Below, one piece after another: positions 10,799-21,600 of a stretch of 64,000 nucleotides of DNA; positions within the stretch are counted from its first letter, which is position 1, and the number at the start of each line of letters is the position of its first letter. This DNA is from Cercis canadensis (taxonomy: Eukaryota > Streptophyta > Magnoliopsida > Fabales > Fabaceae): the NCBI GenBank assembly GCA_003255065.1, contig QAOA01000112.1, positions 252,392-316,391 on the forward strand. The letters run 5' to 3'. Position numbers and translations under genes: made by a program. The notes beneath the pieces were generated by a model. The model ran no database searches. It had not been told where the DNA came from and worked only from the letters and a program-made list of their open reading frames with translations.

Positions 10799-11928
10799 CT
10801 AAGCAAATAGGTTATGTGATAATCTTGGGTCGGAAGCACAAATAGTTTCCTAGTTCAAAAGAACCAGCTCTAAGTTCAAGAACTAGATCTATGTGCTAAT
10901 ATGAAAGCCTCAAACTTCGTGGACCAACCAAGGCTGAAGTCCAAATCATCTGGACCAGTAATTGGACTTCAGAGACGTTGGAAGGAAGCTCATTAGAAGA
11001 ATTTAAATTAGAGAAGATTCAGCAACAAGAAAGGAAACAAGTGCTATATAAGGAAATTATTTAAAAAAAAAAATGAGATTATTTCTCAATCATATATATG
11101 ATCTCAAATCTGATCATTAATGCCTCAAATCAAGCAAGCAAAAGCCCAGCCCATTGGTAATGTCATTTTCAACCTTCTCCTATAAATTTGAAGACCCAAG
11201 GTCTGAAAAAACACAAAAGAGAATCCATTGAATTGTCCAGAGAAAAAGCTTTATGTTTGAAGTTAGTTATCTGTCTCTTCTGACAATTTTGTATTACTTA
11301 TGTGTTAATTCTTTGAGAGAGTTGTAAATTAGTAGGTGCCATATTATTTCAGGAATTTATAACATATTTCATTGGGAAATCTAGGGAATGACTTCTATCT
11401 TTGTTTGATAGAAGGAGAGAGTTTCTTGTGAGCTCTTGAAAAAATAGAGAGTTTTTTGGTGAAGCTTTTTGTAAAACCAATGTTGTAACGAAGCTTGGAG
11501 AAGCTTGGACAAATAACCTTGTTGATAGTTGAATATTCCATTGAATATTCCCTTCTCTGTTTAATATTCCGTTGATTATTTGTTTTATGCGCCTAATCTT
11601 TTATTGCATAATCAACTCAGTTGACAAATGTTTCTGAAGCTAGTTTTGACCTCTATTTCTTGATCTATTCAAACTTGGTTATCTGATATATTCTTAGAAG
11701 TGTTTAACCCATTTGAATATTTTTGTGTGGTTTATGTCCTAATCTTTCAAATCTTGATTTAAATTGTTTGCCTCAGCAAAATTCTTCTAAGTTATCTTAT
11801 AACCAGTTGTGCATCAAGCTTTGTGAAAAACTGGTTATCCCATAAATTATTTTAATATGTATTTCTACATCGTAATTATTTTTGATCTCCTATTCACTCC
11901 CTCTCTAAGAGAATACCTACTCTTCTCA
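10799..11928 (+). repeat. SIRE 5' LTR, second segment
   Basis: Continues the LTR interrupted at 999. It begins CTAAGCAAATAGGTTATGTG directly behind the CACTA end and finishes CTACTCTTCTCA before the primer site. A TATA-like CTATAAATTTG lies at 11180-11190, about 750 bp before the LTR end, with another TATATAAGG at 11045. Confidence 0.75.
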
Positions 11929-11930
11929 AT

Positions 11931-11942
11931 TGGTATCAGAGC
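11931..11942 (+). promoter_or_regulatory. SIRE primer binding site (initiator methionine tRNA)
   Basis: TGGTATCAGAGC follows the LTR end after two bases (AT). It fixes the right boundary of the interrupted LTR and its plus orientation. Confidence 0.9.
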
Positions 11943-12011
11943 TCGGTGCTCTATTATTTGGTTAAACAACCTTGAGTTAAAGTTCTAAAAGTCTTAACTT
12001 TTATAGGTATT

Positions 12012-13712
12012 ATGAACACACAAAGTGCAGCTCATTCTCCCCACAAGCCACCATTCTTTAATGGCGATAGTACTAGAAGGAAAGAATGAAGATGTACCTT
12101 GAATCCATAGACTACAAGGTCTGAGCCATTGTGAGAAATGGGATGACACCACTAATGAAACTAGTTGATGGAATACAAGTTCTAAAGGAAGAAAGTAAGT
12201 TCACAGCTGAAGATGAACTCATGTACATTTTGAACTCCAAAGTTAAATATAACATCATCTATGTTATTTCTCCAAAAGAATATAAGCATATAGCCTCATG
12301 CAATTCAGCAAAGGAGATGTGGGACCAACTCAAATCTATACATGAAGGAACAAACCATGTGAAGCAAGCCAATATCGACATATTTGGCTCATAATATGAA
12401 ATGTTCCATATGGAGAAGGATGAACCATTGGATTATTTCTTCTCTATTTCTCAGGATCATAAATAATCTCAAGAGTCTTGGTAGAGAGTATACTCAAAAG
12501 AAGCAAGTGAAGAAGCTGCTTAGATGTCTAATAGAAAAATGGGAAATAAAGATCACGGTTCTCCTCCAATATGTTGAAACAAATGAAATGACTGTGGACC
12601 AGCAAAGAGGACAATTAGAGACACATCAAATGATGCCATTTCAAAAGAAAAACCGCCTAGAAGATCACAATAAAAAGAGTCCAGCTCTAGCTAGTATCAC
12701 ATAAGAAACTAGTTCTCCTGCAAAAGAACAAGTTTTCAGCAATTAAGATGTAGCCCTAGTGTCAAGAAAATTCCTTCAACAAATGAAAAGGCGAAATAAC
12801 AAAAGGAAATTTCCACCTAGAAGCAACAAAGGCAAAAATAGTAAAGAACCAATCATCTGCTATGAGTGCAAGAAGCCTGGACACATCAAATCAGATTGTC
12901 CAAATATTAAAAAGAAAAAAGCTCTATAGAAGAGAAAAGAAAAAGGTGATGATTGCTTCTTGGAGTGATGTAGACTCTACCTCAAACAGTGATGATTCAG
13001 ATGAAGAAAACTTGGCAAACTTATGTTTCATGGCAAACACCGAAACCAACAATGAGGTAACTGATTCTGAATTCGAGCTTGGTCCTCCTCCTTCTTATTA
13101 AGAGCTAAATCATGCTTTTGAAGATCTAGCTCTTGACTATGAAAATAGGCTTGGAAAGATTGAAGGTCTTAAGAAAATAGTCAATGAGCATATTAAAGAG
13201 ATAGATACTCTAAAGAAAAAGAGTTTTGAGTTAGCTCAAAAGTTTAATGTTTTATAAACAGAAAATGATTCTCTCAAGAAAAACCAGCTTTTCACCCCTT
13301 TTATTCTCAAAGAAAACAACGATTTGAAAAAGAAAATGAAGGATTTGTTAAAGGATCTAGCAAAATTTGTTTAAGGGCATGGTAACTTGAATGCTTTGTT
13401 AGGGAGACAAAGTGTTGGGAATGACAAAGTAGCTTTGGATTATTAAGAATCTCAACCAGCAAAGTTATCTAGAAACTTCTTTGTAAAAGAACCAGCTTCT
13501 CATTCTACTTCTAAAAACTATTTTGTTAAGCCCTTGGTTCCTCAGTATACTCCAAAGAAAAAATGTTTTTACTATGGTAATATAGGACATATTCTGTTTA
13601 ATTGGGATGTTAAGAAATTATGTGCAGCAGGAAAAATGATTTGGTTTCCTAATAGTACCTATGGCACTGACAATTAAGGACCCAAAATAGTTTGGGTACC
13701 TAAGAGCTCCTA
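12012..13712 (+). pseudogene. SIRE-like gag with zinc knuckle and coiled-coil tail, broken
   Basis: The ATG at 12012 starts MNTQSAAHSPHKPPFFNGD, a typical SIRE gag opening. Frameshifts and stops begin within 25 codons. Recognisable pieces are the gag core (ELMYILNSKVKYN, SAKEMWDQLKSIHEGT), the CCHC knuckle CYECKKPGHIKSDC at about 12859-12900, an acidic SDDSDEENLANLCFMA segment, and a long Lys/Glu/Leu-rich coiled coil (about 13140-13370). A second Cys/His patch follows (CFYYGNIGH, about 13567). At least six stops interrupt the region. The extended coiled-coil gag tail is typical of the SIRE lineage. Confidence 0.75.
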
Positions 13713-15400
13713 AACTTTTTTGCATGTGTGCTTCAAAGCCAAAAGTGACTTTTAGTACTTCAGCAGATGTTCCAAACATATGACTGATGTTCCAACCAAG
13801 TTCACTTGCAATTAAAAAGAAAGATATAGGAGACGTCACTTTTGGAGATAATGGCAAAGGAAGAATTGTAGGAGTTGAAGCCCAAATGTGTATGTGGTTT
13901 CCAAAGACGGGCTAGATCTCAAACATGCAACCTATTTTTCGTCCCTAAGCAGTAGCTCCTGGTTGTGGCATAGAAGGCTTGGGCATGTAAATGTCTAGTT
14001 GATTTCTAAACTGTCCAAGGAAGAACTAGTTTCGGGATTACCGAAACTGGTTTTTGACAAAGATAAGGTTTGCTCAGCATGTTAGCAAGGTTATAACTAG
14101 CAAGAAGGTATTGACTTTGAAGAAACCTTTGCTCCCGTAGCTAGATTAGAAGCTATTAGAATACTTCTTGCCTATGCATGCTATAAAGATTTCAAACTCT
14201 TTGAAATGGATGTGAAAAGTGCTTTCTTAAATGGTTTTATAAATGAGAAGGTATATATAAAGCAACCTCCTGGTTTTGAAAGCTTTAAGTATTTAAACCA
14301 TGTTTTTAAACTCTCTAAAGCTCTTTATGGTCTTAAACAAACTCCAAGAGCTTAGTATGATGGAGTTAGTGAGTTTCTTTTAGAAAATGGTTTTAAAAAA
14401 GGAAATGTTGATACTACTCTTTTGACTAAGCATAATAAGCATGATATTCTCATTATACAAATTTATGTTGATGATACTATTTTTGGATCTACTAATGAGT
14501 TATTGTGCAAGGGTTTTGAAAAACTTATGAAAGGGGAGTTTGAAATGAGCATGATGAGGGAATTAACCTTCTTCCTTGCTTTCAAAGTAAAGCAAACTTC
14601 TTATGGCATATTCCTAAATCAATCAAAGTATACAAAGGAGCTTCTAAAGAAGTTTGGAATAGCAAATGCAAAAAGCATAGCTACTCCTATGAGTCCATTA
14701 ACAAAGCTGGATTTAGATGAAAAAGGAAAGCTAGTTTGCTAGAAAAACTATAGAGCCATGATCAGTTCTCTACTCTACCTCACTGCTAGTAAACTAGACA
14801 TCATGTTTAGCGTCTGCACATATGCTAGATATCAAGTTGCACCAAAGGAATCACACCTTACAGTTGTGAAAAGAATCTTCAAATACTTAGCAGCCACTTT
14901 TAATGTGGAAATATGGTTCAATAAAATTGGTTCTTTTGAATTGGTTGCATATACTGATTCAGATTATGCTAGACGTTCCATTGACAGAAAAAGTACCAGT
15001 GGAGGATGTCAATTCTTGGGAAATGCATTAGTATCTTGGCAATGCAAGAAGCAGCATGCTAAAGCCTAATCCACTGTTGAAGCTAAATATATGGCAGTTG
15101 GGAATTGTTGTTCTTAAACCCTTTAGATGAAGCAATAGTTTGCTGATTATGGTATTTCTCTAACTAAAATTCCCATGTTATGTGATAATACTAGTGACAT
15201 AAACATTGCTAAAAATCCTATTCAGAACAAAGCATATAGATATCAAGCACTATTTCCTTTGAGATCATGTCTTAAAAGGTGACATTGAACTAGCTTTTAT
15301 TAATATTAAAGAACAACTTGATAATATCTTCACTAAGGCATTGGCAGAAGAAAGGTTCTGTTATCTAAGACATGAACTTGGGATGATGAGCTTGCTCTAG
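13713..15400 (+). pseudogene. SIRE-like pol with internal deletion (protease/pre-integrase joined to RT and RNase H)
   Basis: Decayed protease and pre-integrase remains lie at 13770-14080 (CSRHMTDVPTKF, VTFGDNGKGRIVGV, KVCSAC). At about 14085 the sequence jumps directly to mid-RT ([23 protein letters not shown]). The whole integrase core and the RT N-terminus are therefore missing. RT continues with [27 protein letters not shown], and IYVDDTIFGSTNE at about 14462. RNase H is at about 14940-15330 (YTDSDYARRSIDRKSTSG). Several stops are present, mostly TAG/TAA in place of Trp or Gln codons. It cannot make a functional polyprotein. Confidence 0.8.
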
Positions 15401-16149
15401 GTTCAACATGCATACTGCATATTCATGGCATATTATAAATTTACACGACCTTGAGGACTAAATTTTCATTTCAAATCAATATTAAATCTGTTAGCTAACA
15501 AGTGTGCTGAGACTATGTTGATTTTTGCACTAAAGCTAGTTTGCAAGCTAGTTCTTATCTTCTCTCTCACTATTTATATGAAATCAAGTTGAATCTCTGA
15601 AGATTGGGTGTCTTTGTTGAAAGCTAGATCGTTGTTTAAATGGTTTGGGCCTACTTATTTGATGAAGCTGGATCTATCTAAAATCCATATGGGCTTTTCT
15701 CTCATGGGCCTCCACATATTTGCAATTCCATTAAAGCCGAAATGCCCCATTTCATTAAAACCCTTCTTTCCCACCTATGTAAAACGTTGCGCAGAAGTAG
15801 TTGACCCTTTAGTTTCCTAACCCTTTTCCTTTCCTATACCAGTTTTGCATAATCCCTAGAATTTCACCACTAACCCCATTACCCCCATTACCAAACTCCC
15901 TTGTTCCTAAATTCTTGCAACTCTCCTTAATCAGTTTTCAATCAGACCAATAAATTTCCTTAACCCTCTCCAAACCTACATAAAGCAAGTTTCAAAGACC
16001 ATGAGATTTGAAAACCACCTTAAACACTCTTAGCAAATGGGGAGAAAAGGAAAAAAAAAAAAAAAACTTCCAGCCACACATAGGAAACCGCCATTGATGT
16101 TTCAAAATCTTCTTCCTCATAAAGGACTATTGATTCTTTCTAGCAAACT
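15401..16149 (+). other. spacer between SIRE pol and the third ORF
   Basis: No protein motif is visible here. Short open frames occur by chance. Plant SIRE-type elements commonly have a spacer of this kind between pol and the envelope-like ORF. Confidence 0.5.
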
Positions 16150-17487
16150 ATGCAGCGAAGTACCAAGGTTGGTGGCCTAAGTGCCAAGGGCAAGGACGCT
16201 ATGCATGCGGACTAAGATACTCCTATGGCATATCTGCATGAAGCTCAGTCAAGACCAAATGAAGAGGAGGAAGAACTATTTACTTTCCAATCTGTTGGAG
16301 GTTTCAAGTTGTTAGAAGGACTACCTGTTGTTCTTTATCTGGGTTGTCATGAACTCGAGGTGATCCCTGCTCCAAAAATTCCAGAAATCCATCTCTCTAT
16401 TTTTCTTGAGTCTCTTATTAGACTAGAAGAAATTCCCACTGAAACTAGCAGTCCAAAAATTGTAAGAACCAAGATGACAATCTGCAAACAAGTTTATGTA
16501 CCCAAGCCTGCTTCATCTCGAGCTCCAGGAAATCTTTTCAAATCCAAAGATATTGAGAAGCATTTCCAAGGGAAATTTTTTCTAAAGGAGGTAGTATCAG
16601 GTTCTGTTGTAAAGTGGACAGAACATACAGAGACAACTAAGGCCATTGATGAAGTAGTTGTTGCTATGGGTTGTAAGCAGCTTCTAGATATTGAAGAACT
16701 AGTTCTGCCTCAACTAGTAAAGTTGTTCTATGCTCACCTTCAACCCCTTAAGGGTGTAGTTTCTAGTAGCATTTATTTGAAAACTTTTGTGGCTAGAATA
16801 GACATAGCGTTAAATGAAAACTTGTTTGAACAATTGTTTGAAGTGCCTGCTGAGGTAGATGAGAAGTATATTCATAAAACCTGGCCTGCTGATTTTGTGC
16901 TATTTGCTGAAGTTATGCACTCCTTATGTGATTTCCCTGAAAACATGGATGGAAGTGTACCATCTGTCCATTGCATGAATTATGTAACCAGAACCTTAGC
17001 CAAGTTCATAACCACCAACTTTCTTACTAGGGCTAGCAGCCAATCTAAATTCTTTACCTCTGATCTTTACCTTTTTTACCACATCAAAAGCAAGCTTCCT
17101 TTGAACCTACCTAAGCTGATTCTCAATACCATGACATGGACTGTTGGAGGGACCCAAGAGAAAGCCAATTTGCCATATGGCATGCTAATTACCAGGATAT
17201 GCAAATATTTTAATGTGAATATGACACAATTCAAGGATGAACCCTTGCCAAGTCACCTGGTCATTAGGCAACCTTCCAATGAGTTTGTTTCTCAAGAGGA
17301 TTCCAGCAACCCCTCTCCTATCAAGTAGCCTTCTAGATCAAAGGGCAAAGCAACTACCTCCTTAGCTACTTCTAAATCTCAGAAAACTGGTTCTAGTAAG
17401 AAACTAGTAGCAACATCTCAAGTTGTTGATTACACTTGGTGGTTGAACGCCATCCATCCTGCTGAGTTGGCAAATCAGTTAGGTCAG
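16150..17487 (+). pseudogene. SIRE third ORF: envelope-like / putative plant transposon protein, upstream part
   Basis: The ATG at 16150 (MQRSTKVGGLSAKGKDA) is in frame with the long open stretch 16225-17328 and is separated from it only by TAA at 16213-16215. The protein has an acidic start (NEEEEELFTFQ), then LVKLFYAHLQPLKGVV and LPYGMLITRICKYFNVNM. These match the style of the putative plant transposon protein domain (Pfam PF20167, from memory) found behind pol in retroelements. A TAG at 17326 is followed by an open Ser/Lys-rich tail to 17487, where the solo LTR is inserted. The function of this third ORF is unknown; it is called envelope-like only because of its position. Apart from the stops it is much better preserved than gag and pol of the same element. 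Confidence 0.65.
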
Positions 17488-20400
17488 TGTAGACACCATA
17501 TTTTATTTGGGTCTTTTCATGGTTTTAAAATATTTTTAAAGATAAAAAAAAAGGAAGATAAATTCTTAATTTCTAATTTAGTATTTTTATTATTATTATT
17601 ATTTGTTTAGCCTTTTATGATTAAGAAACCCTAAGCCCAATCATTTGTTAACTTAGCCCATTCTTTTATTTGGCCCATATTTTATTTCTTTAGTTTTTGT
17701 AAATAATAGGTAAAAATAGAAATACATTTTGTAAATTAATTATTGCATCATTGAACTAAAAGGAGCCAATAGGAGAGCAAGGAATATATTTCCTTCTCTA
17801 CCCATTGGTCCAACCTTTAATTTATTTTTATTTTAAGTAAATGACTTAAATAACTAAATAAAGAAAACAAATAAAAAAGGAAGAAGGGTGATATGCGGCA
17901 GTTACCATTGGGGCAAATTGGGAAACAAGGGAAAATAATAGAAAGGAAGGAGAACCACCCATTTTCAAAGAAGGCATATACGCATAAGAGAAAAAAGAAA
18001 GCAAGGAAAAAAGAGAGAAAGAAAGAGTGAGAGGACATTCAGCAAAGGGGGACAGAAATGGTTTCCTTTGGGGAGAGAGTTATACGCATTCAACAAAGGG
18101 GAGGAAAGATTAAGCAGAAAGAGAAGAAAGAAGGCAAAAACCGTTTTGGGAGAAAGAGGAAAGCAGAGGAATCAAGAGTAACTTAGAAGCTGAAAGCACT
18201 TCAGTCCATAATCATCTTCGAATTCGTTCTTGGAGGTATGATTTCTGCATATTCCTTGCTCTGATTTGGGGTTTTTGAATGGTTTGAGTTTAGGGCAATT
18301 GCAAGGGCTGTATTTTTTATTTGGGTCTTATTGATTTGAGATTATGGACTGAATTTGGCTAGTGGATGTCTTTGATTTGGTGATTTTGGTGGTGATTTTT
18401 GTTGATTCTCTAATTACCCATGTGTTGAATTGATTTATGTTTTACTAGTAGTTGTGTTGTTTCCATTAAAGAAAAGTTATAGAAAGTGAATTTGATGTAG
18501 GGAATGTTGTGTTTTTCTTTGAGCTATGGTATTGAAGTTTAATTCTCTGTAAGCTTCTGCACATAATGCTTGAATCTAGTTTAGTTTTTGATGGTCTTTA
18601 TTGTATGCCCTCTACCTTATGTTTTTTTTGATAAATGATTTCATTGTGGATATTTGTGTACTTTGTGAAGGGTTTTATAATTTTGTTTTGACTTGGAGGG
18701 ATATGCATAAAACTTGAGTTTTGAAAAGGATTATGAAAAGGGTTAGGTTTGGAGAAATGGCTAATTGCTGAAGTACTATAATTGAATCATTGTATTTTGG
18801 TAAAGATATATTGCTTGAATGCCATTTCCCTTGTTGTTTTGATCTTGCATGAATGGATGGTTTAGGGTTAAATTCTTAGCTGATTTAGCATGCTTTGAGG
18901 AGGGTTTTAAGTTTAGTTTTCATGCCACCTTGGGTTGGTTCTTTGCCATTTTTGAGCTATGATACATGTGTTTTTTTTTTTGTTCTAAAGGCATTTTTGT
19001 TGCAGTCATTTTGGGTTGATTTCACTGTTGTCCTGCTATGTTCCCATTGCTGCTGGTTTTTGGTTTAGTTGTTGTTCTTTTGATTAATTTATAGGCCATT
19101 TGGTACCAATTTAGTTATCTTTGATGCCTTGTGTTGAGATGTTGTTTTTCCTTGGATTTGGTTTGCTTGCCTTATTGTGGAATGGTTTTAAAACTCATTT
19201 GACATGGTTTTAGCTTGGAAAAGAATGCTTGCATGCCATTCTCGGATGCTGTCAGACAGCTCTGGCAATAGGCAGTGTTTGATTTGTTTCTGGAGCTAAA
19301 GGGCTCGGAATTTAGTAATGTTGGTCTCATTAGAACCATAAGACATATATATTCATGGTGTAAAATGTTTAGATTTTCTTTATGTCTAGTTAACTCTCAG
19401 TTTCTGTTTGAATATATCTGTTCAATATTGCACTGACATTGATGCCCTGTCTCTGGCAATATTCAGTATTTTATTTCTTTTTGAAGTTGTACAACTTCGA
19501 ATTGCATGGTTCTTGTCTCTTTAGAACTATAAGATGTATTTTTCAAGGTCTGAAATTTTTAGATATTTTTCATGTCTAGTTTACTATCAGTTATGGTTTG
19601 AATATAGTTGTTCAATGTTGAACTGACACTGATGCCCTGTCTCTGGCAATGTTCAGTATTTTATTTCTTTCTGAAGTTGTACAGATCCGAATTTCATGGT
19701 TCTTGTCTCTTTAGAACCATAAGATGCATTTTTCAAGGTGTGCAATTTTTAGATTTTTTGCATGTCTAGTTTACTACCAGTTATGGTTTGAACATAGTTG
19801 TTCAATGTTGCACTGACACTGATGCCCTGTCTCTGGCAGTGTTCAATATTTTATTTCTTTATGAAGTTGTACAGCTTCGAATTGCATGGTTCTTGTCTCT
19901 TTAGAACCGTAAGATGTATGTTTTAAATTTTTGCAATTTTCAGATTTTTTGCGTCTCTAGTTTACTACCATTTTTGGTTTGAACAAAGCTGCTCAATGTT
20001 GCACTGACACTGATGCCCTGTCTCTAGTAGTGTTCGGTCTTTTGTTTCTTTCTAAAGTTGTAAAACTCTAAATTAAGTGATGTTGGTCTTATTAAAACCA
20101 TAGGATGTGTGACTTCAATGCATATAATTTTTAGAATTTTTTGGATGTCTAATGCACTCTCAGTTTTGGCTCAAGCACAGCTGTTTAAGATGACTGATAA
20201 ATATGTGAATTCTTTGGACTTCTCTCAATTTTGTATCTTGATAAGGATGATGGTTTTGGGCATGTTTGTTGACTGTCCTGGTGTATTATGTCTCATTTCT
20301 TGGTGTATTTTGCCTATGTGTTTAGTTGTCATTCTTATGTGTGAGGAATTCTTTTTTCTATTCTAAAGGCTATTTAGGGTTGGTTTATGCATTTTTTGGT

Positions 20401-21259
20401 TGATTTTAGGTTATTCCCTTTGAAGCATGTAGAGATTAAATGTGTAGGTCACTTAGGTAGATTTGCTTTCAAGTCTTGTCTAAATTGTGTTTTGGTGTAT
20501 TCATAAGCATATTTGGATACAACTTATGGTAATTATGAGTATGAGCAAATCAGAAGGCCCAACTAAAAGATACCTAGCTACAAGCTTGCAGCAAGAATGT
20601 TGTTTTATTTATCTTTTTTTTTTTTTAATTTTTTTGATGTAAATTAAGATCTCTCGGTACTTAGATTTTGAGACAAGTTTTGTAATATTTAAGATCATGC
20701 ATTTGCACTACATATAAAAAAATATACCTGTGCCACGTAGTATTTGCATGCCCCTTCACTTATCATGGGAGGATAGGGCGAGTCAGTTCTATATGGGATG
20801 TCTTTCTCTATCCGATCTAGGTGAAGCTAGCGCCAACTTGGACGGTCGTTTTATGCGATAAAGGGATGGAAGAATTTAGGTCTCAGTAGAAAATTCATGC
20901 ATTACATATTTAAATTCTTTGTTTTTATTTTCATCAGATATTCTTGTAACAATTCATTATTTTAGGGTAAATAAAATACATATTTTAGCCATATTGATGT
21001 TCACACAACTAATTTAGGGTAACCGTCTTTAAACGGATGTTGTGGGGTGCTTAACACCTTCCCCACGTATAAATAAACTCTCAAACCCTCTCTGGTTTAC
21101 AGACCATTATTTTTTTTATTATTATTAAAAAATGGTTTTCCAATTGTTCCTCATTTTTCCTAATACAATTGGTGGCAGCTCCAAGTTTTCTTTTGAAAAC
21201 TAACATTTTTTTTTAAATCTGTCATCCGCGTCGTAGCGACCTTCGGATACATTGTGACA
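17488..21259 (+). mobile_element. 3.77-kb solo LTR of a Tat/Ogre-like Ty3/gypsy element
   Basis: Starts TGTAGACACC and ends TTGTGACA, flanked on both sides by the 5-bp direct repeat GTCAG (17483-17487 and 21260-21264). Near the 3' end it has the block GGGGTGCTTAACACCTTCCC and then AATTGGTGGCAGCTCC, both characteristic of Tat/Ogre LTR ends. It contains no gag or pol sequence. It therefore looks like one LTR left after recombination between two LTRs. It interrupts the SIRE third ORF. Confidence 0.85.
19240..20170 (+). repeat. tandem repeat inside the solo LTR, unit about 190 bp, about five copies
   Basis: The marker 'CTGACACTGATGCCCTGTCT' recurs at 19433, 19623, 19813 and 20004, giving spacings of 190, 190 and 191 bp. 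A more divergent copy starts near 19240. Each unit also carries 'TGGTTCTTGTCTCTTTAGAA' and 'TTGTTCAATGTTGCA'. The unit lengths are uniform while the sequence has diverged. Confidence 0.85.
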
Positions 21260-21264
21260 GTCAG

Positions 21265-21423
21265 AGATTGAACTTTTAGCAGAGCCAAATGATCCAGTTT
21301 TTTACCAGGTTTGTTGTTGTGGAAGTTGCGTTGGCAGAAACCAAGCTTAAACTTGCTACTGCTGAAGAAAGGCTTGCTAATGTAGAAATGGAGCTTGTTG
21401 CTTTCAAGCCTTCCTCAAGCTGA
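21265..21423 (+). pseudogene. SIRE third ORF, downstream part (coiled-coil end)
   Basis: Directly behind the second GTCAG copy the reading frame of the upstream part resumes in phase. It contains one TAG (21277-21279) and then a heptad-like VEVALAETKLKLATAEERLA, ending KPSSS and TGA at 21421-21423. With the 1338 bp upstream of the solo LTR the frame totals 498 codons. The coiled-coil C-terminus is typical of envelope-like ORFs of SIRE-type elements. Confidence 0.65.
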
Positions 21424-21600
21424 TTGTCTATGTTGTTATATCTCTAAACTATTGTCTCCTGGATTTTGTTATTTTGACTTGACTTTTAGTCCTATGGGTC
21501 TGTAACCTTAAACATTTGACATTTGCAATTCATACCATATGCATTTGATTTGAAACTATTTCTGCTATACCTTATTTGCTAAGCCTCTATTGGGGGAGAA
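21424..21600 (+). other. SIRE 3' tail, truncated before its 3' LTR
   Basis: Non-coding AT-rich sequence that ends at a polypurine-like TTGGGGGAGAAAA (about 21590-21602). A 3' LTR should follow but there is none. Confidence 0.4.

Larger units (their letters stand above)
912..21600 (+). mobile_element. SIRE-like (Sirevirus) Ty1/copia retrotransposon, decayed and host to nested insertions
   Basis: The order is LTR (912-999 plus 10799-11928), methionine-tRNA primer site (11931), gag with CCHC knuckle and long coiled-coil tail, a pol with a large internal deletion, and a third envelope-like ORF behind pol. A third ORF after pol and a long gag tail are hallmarks of the SIRE/Maximus lineage. I searched the sequence beyond about 21600 for a second LTR beginning TGTTGGTCTC and found none, so the 3' end is truncated. 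Its body is interrupted by a CACTA element (1000-10798) and a solo LTR (17488-21259). Confidence 0.8.

Noticed and set aside
996..10802. 3-bp target duplication of the first CACTA element
   Set aside because: Left flank ATC and right flank CTA do not match; only the terminal repeats support the boundaries.
17817..18038. minus-strand frame rich in Phe/Ser/Leu with membrane-like character
   Set aside because: It is the complement of a purine-rich leader in the solo LTR; low complexity.
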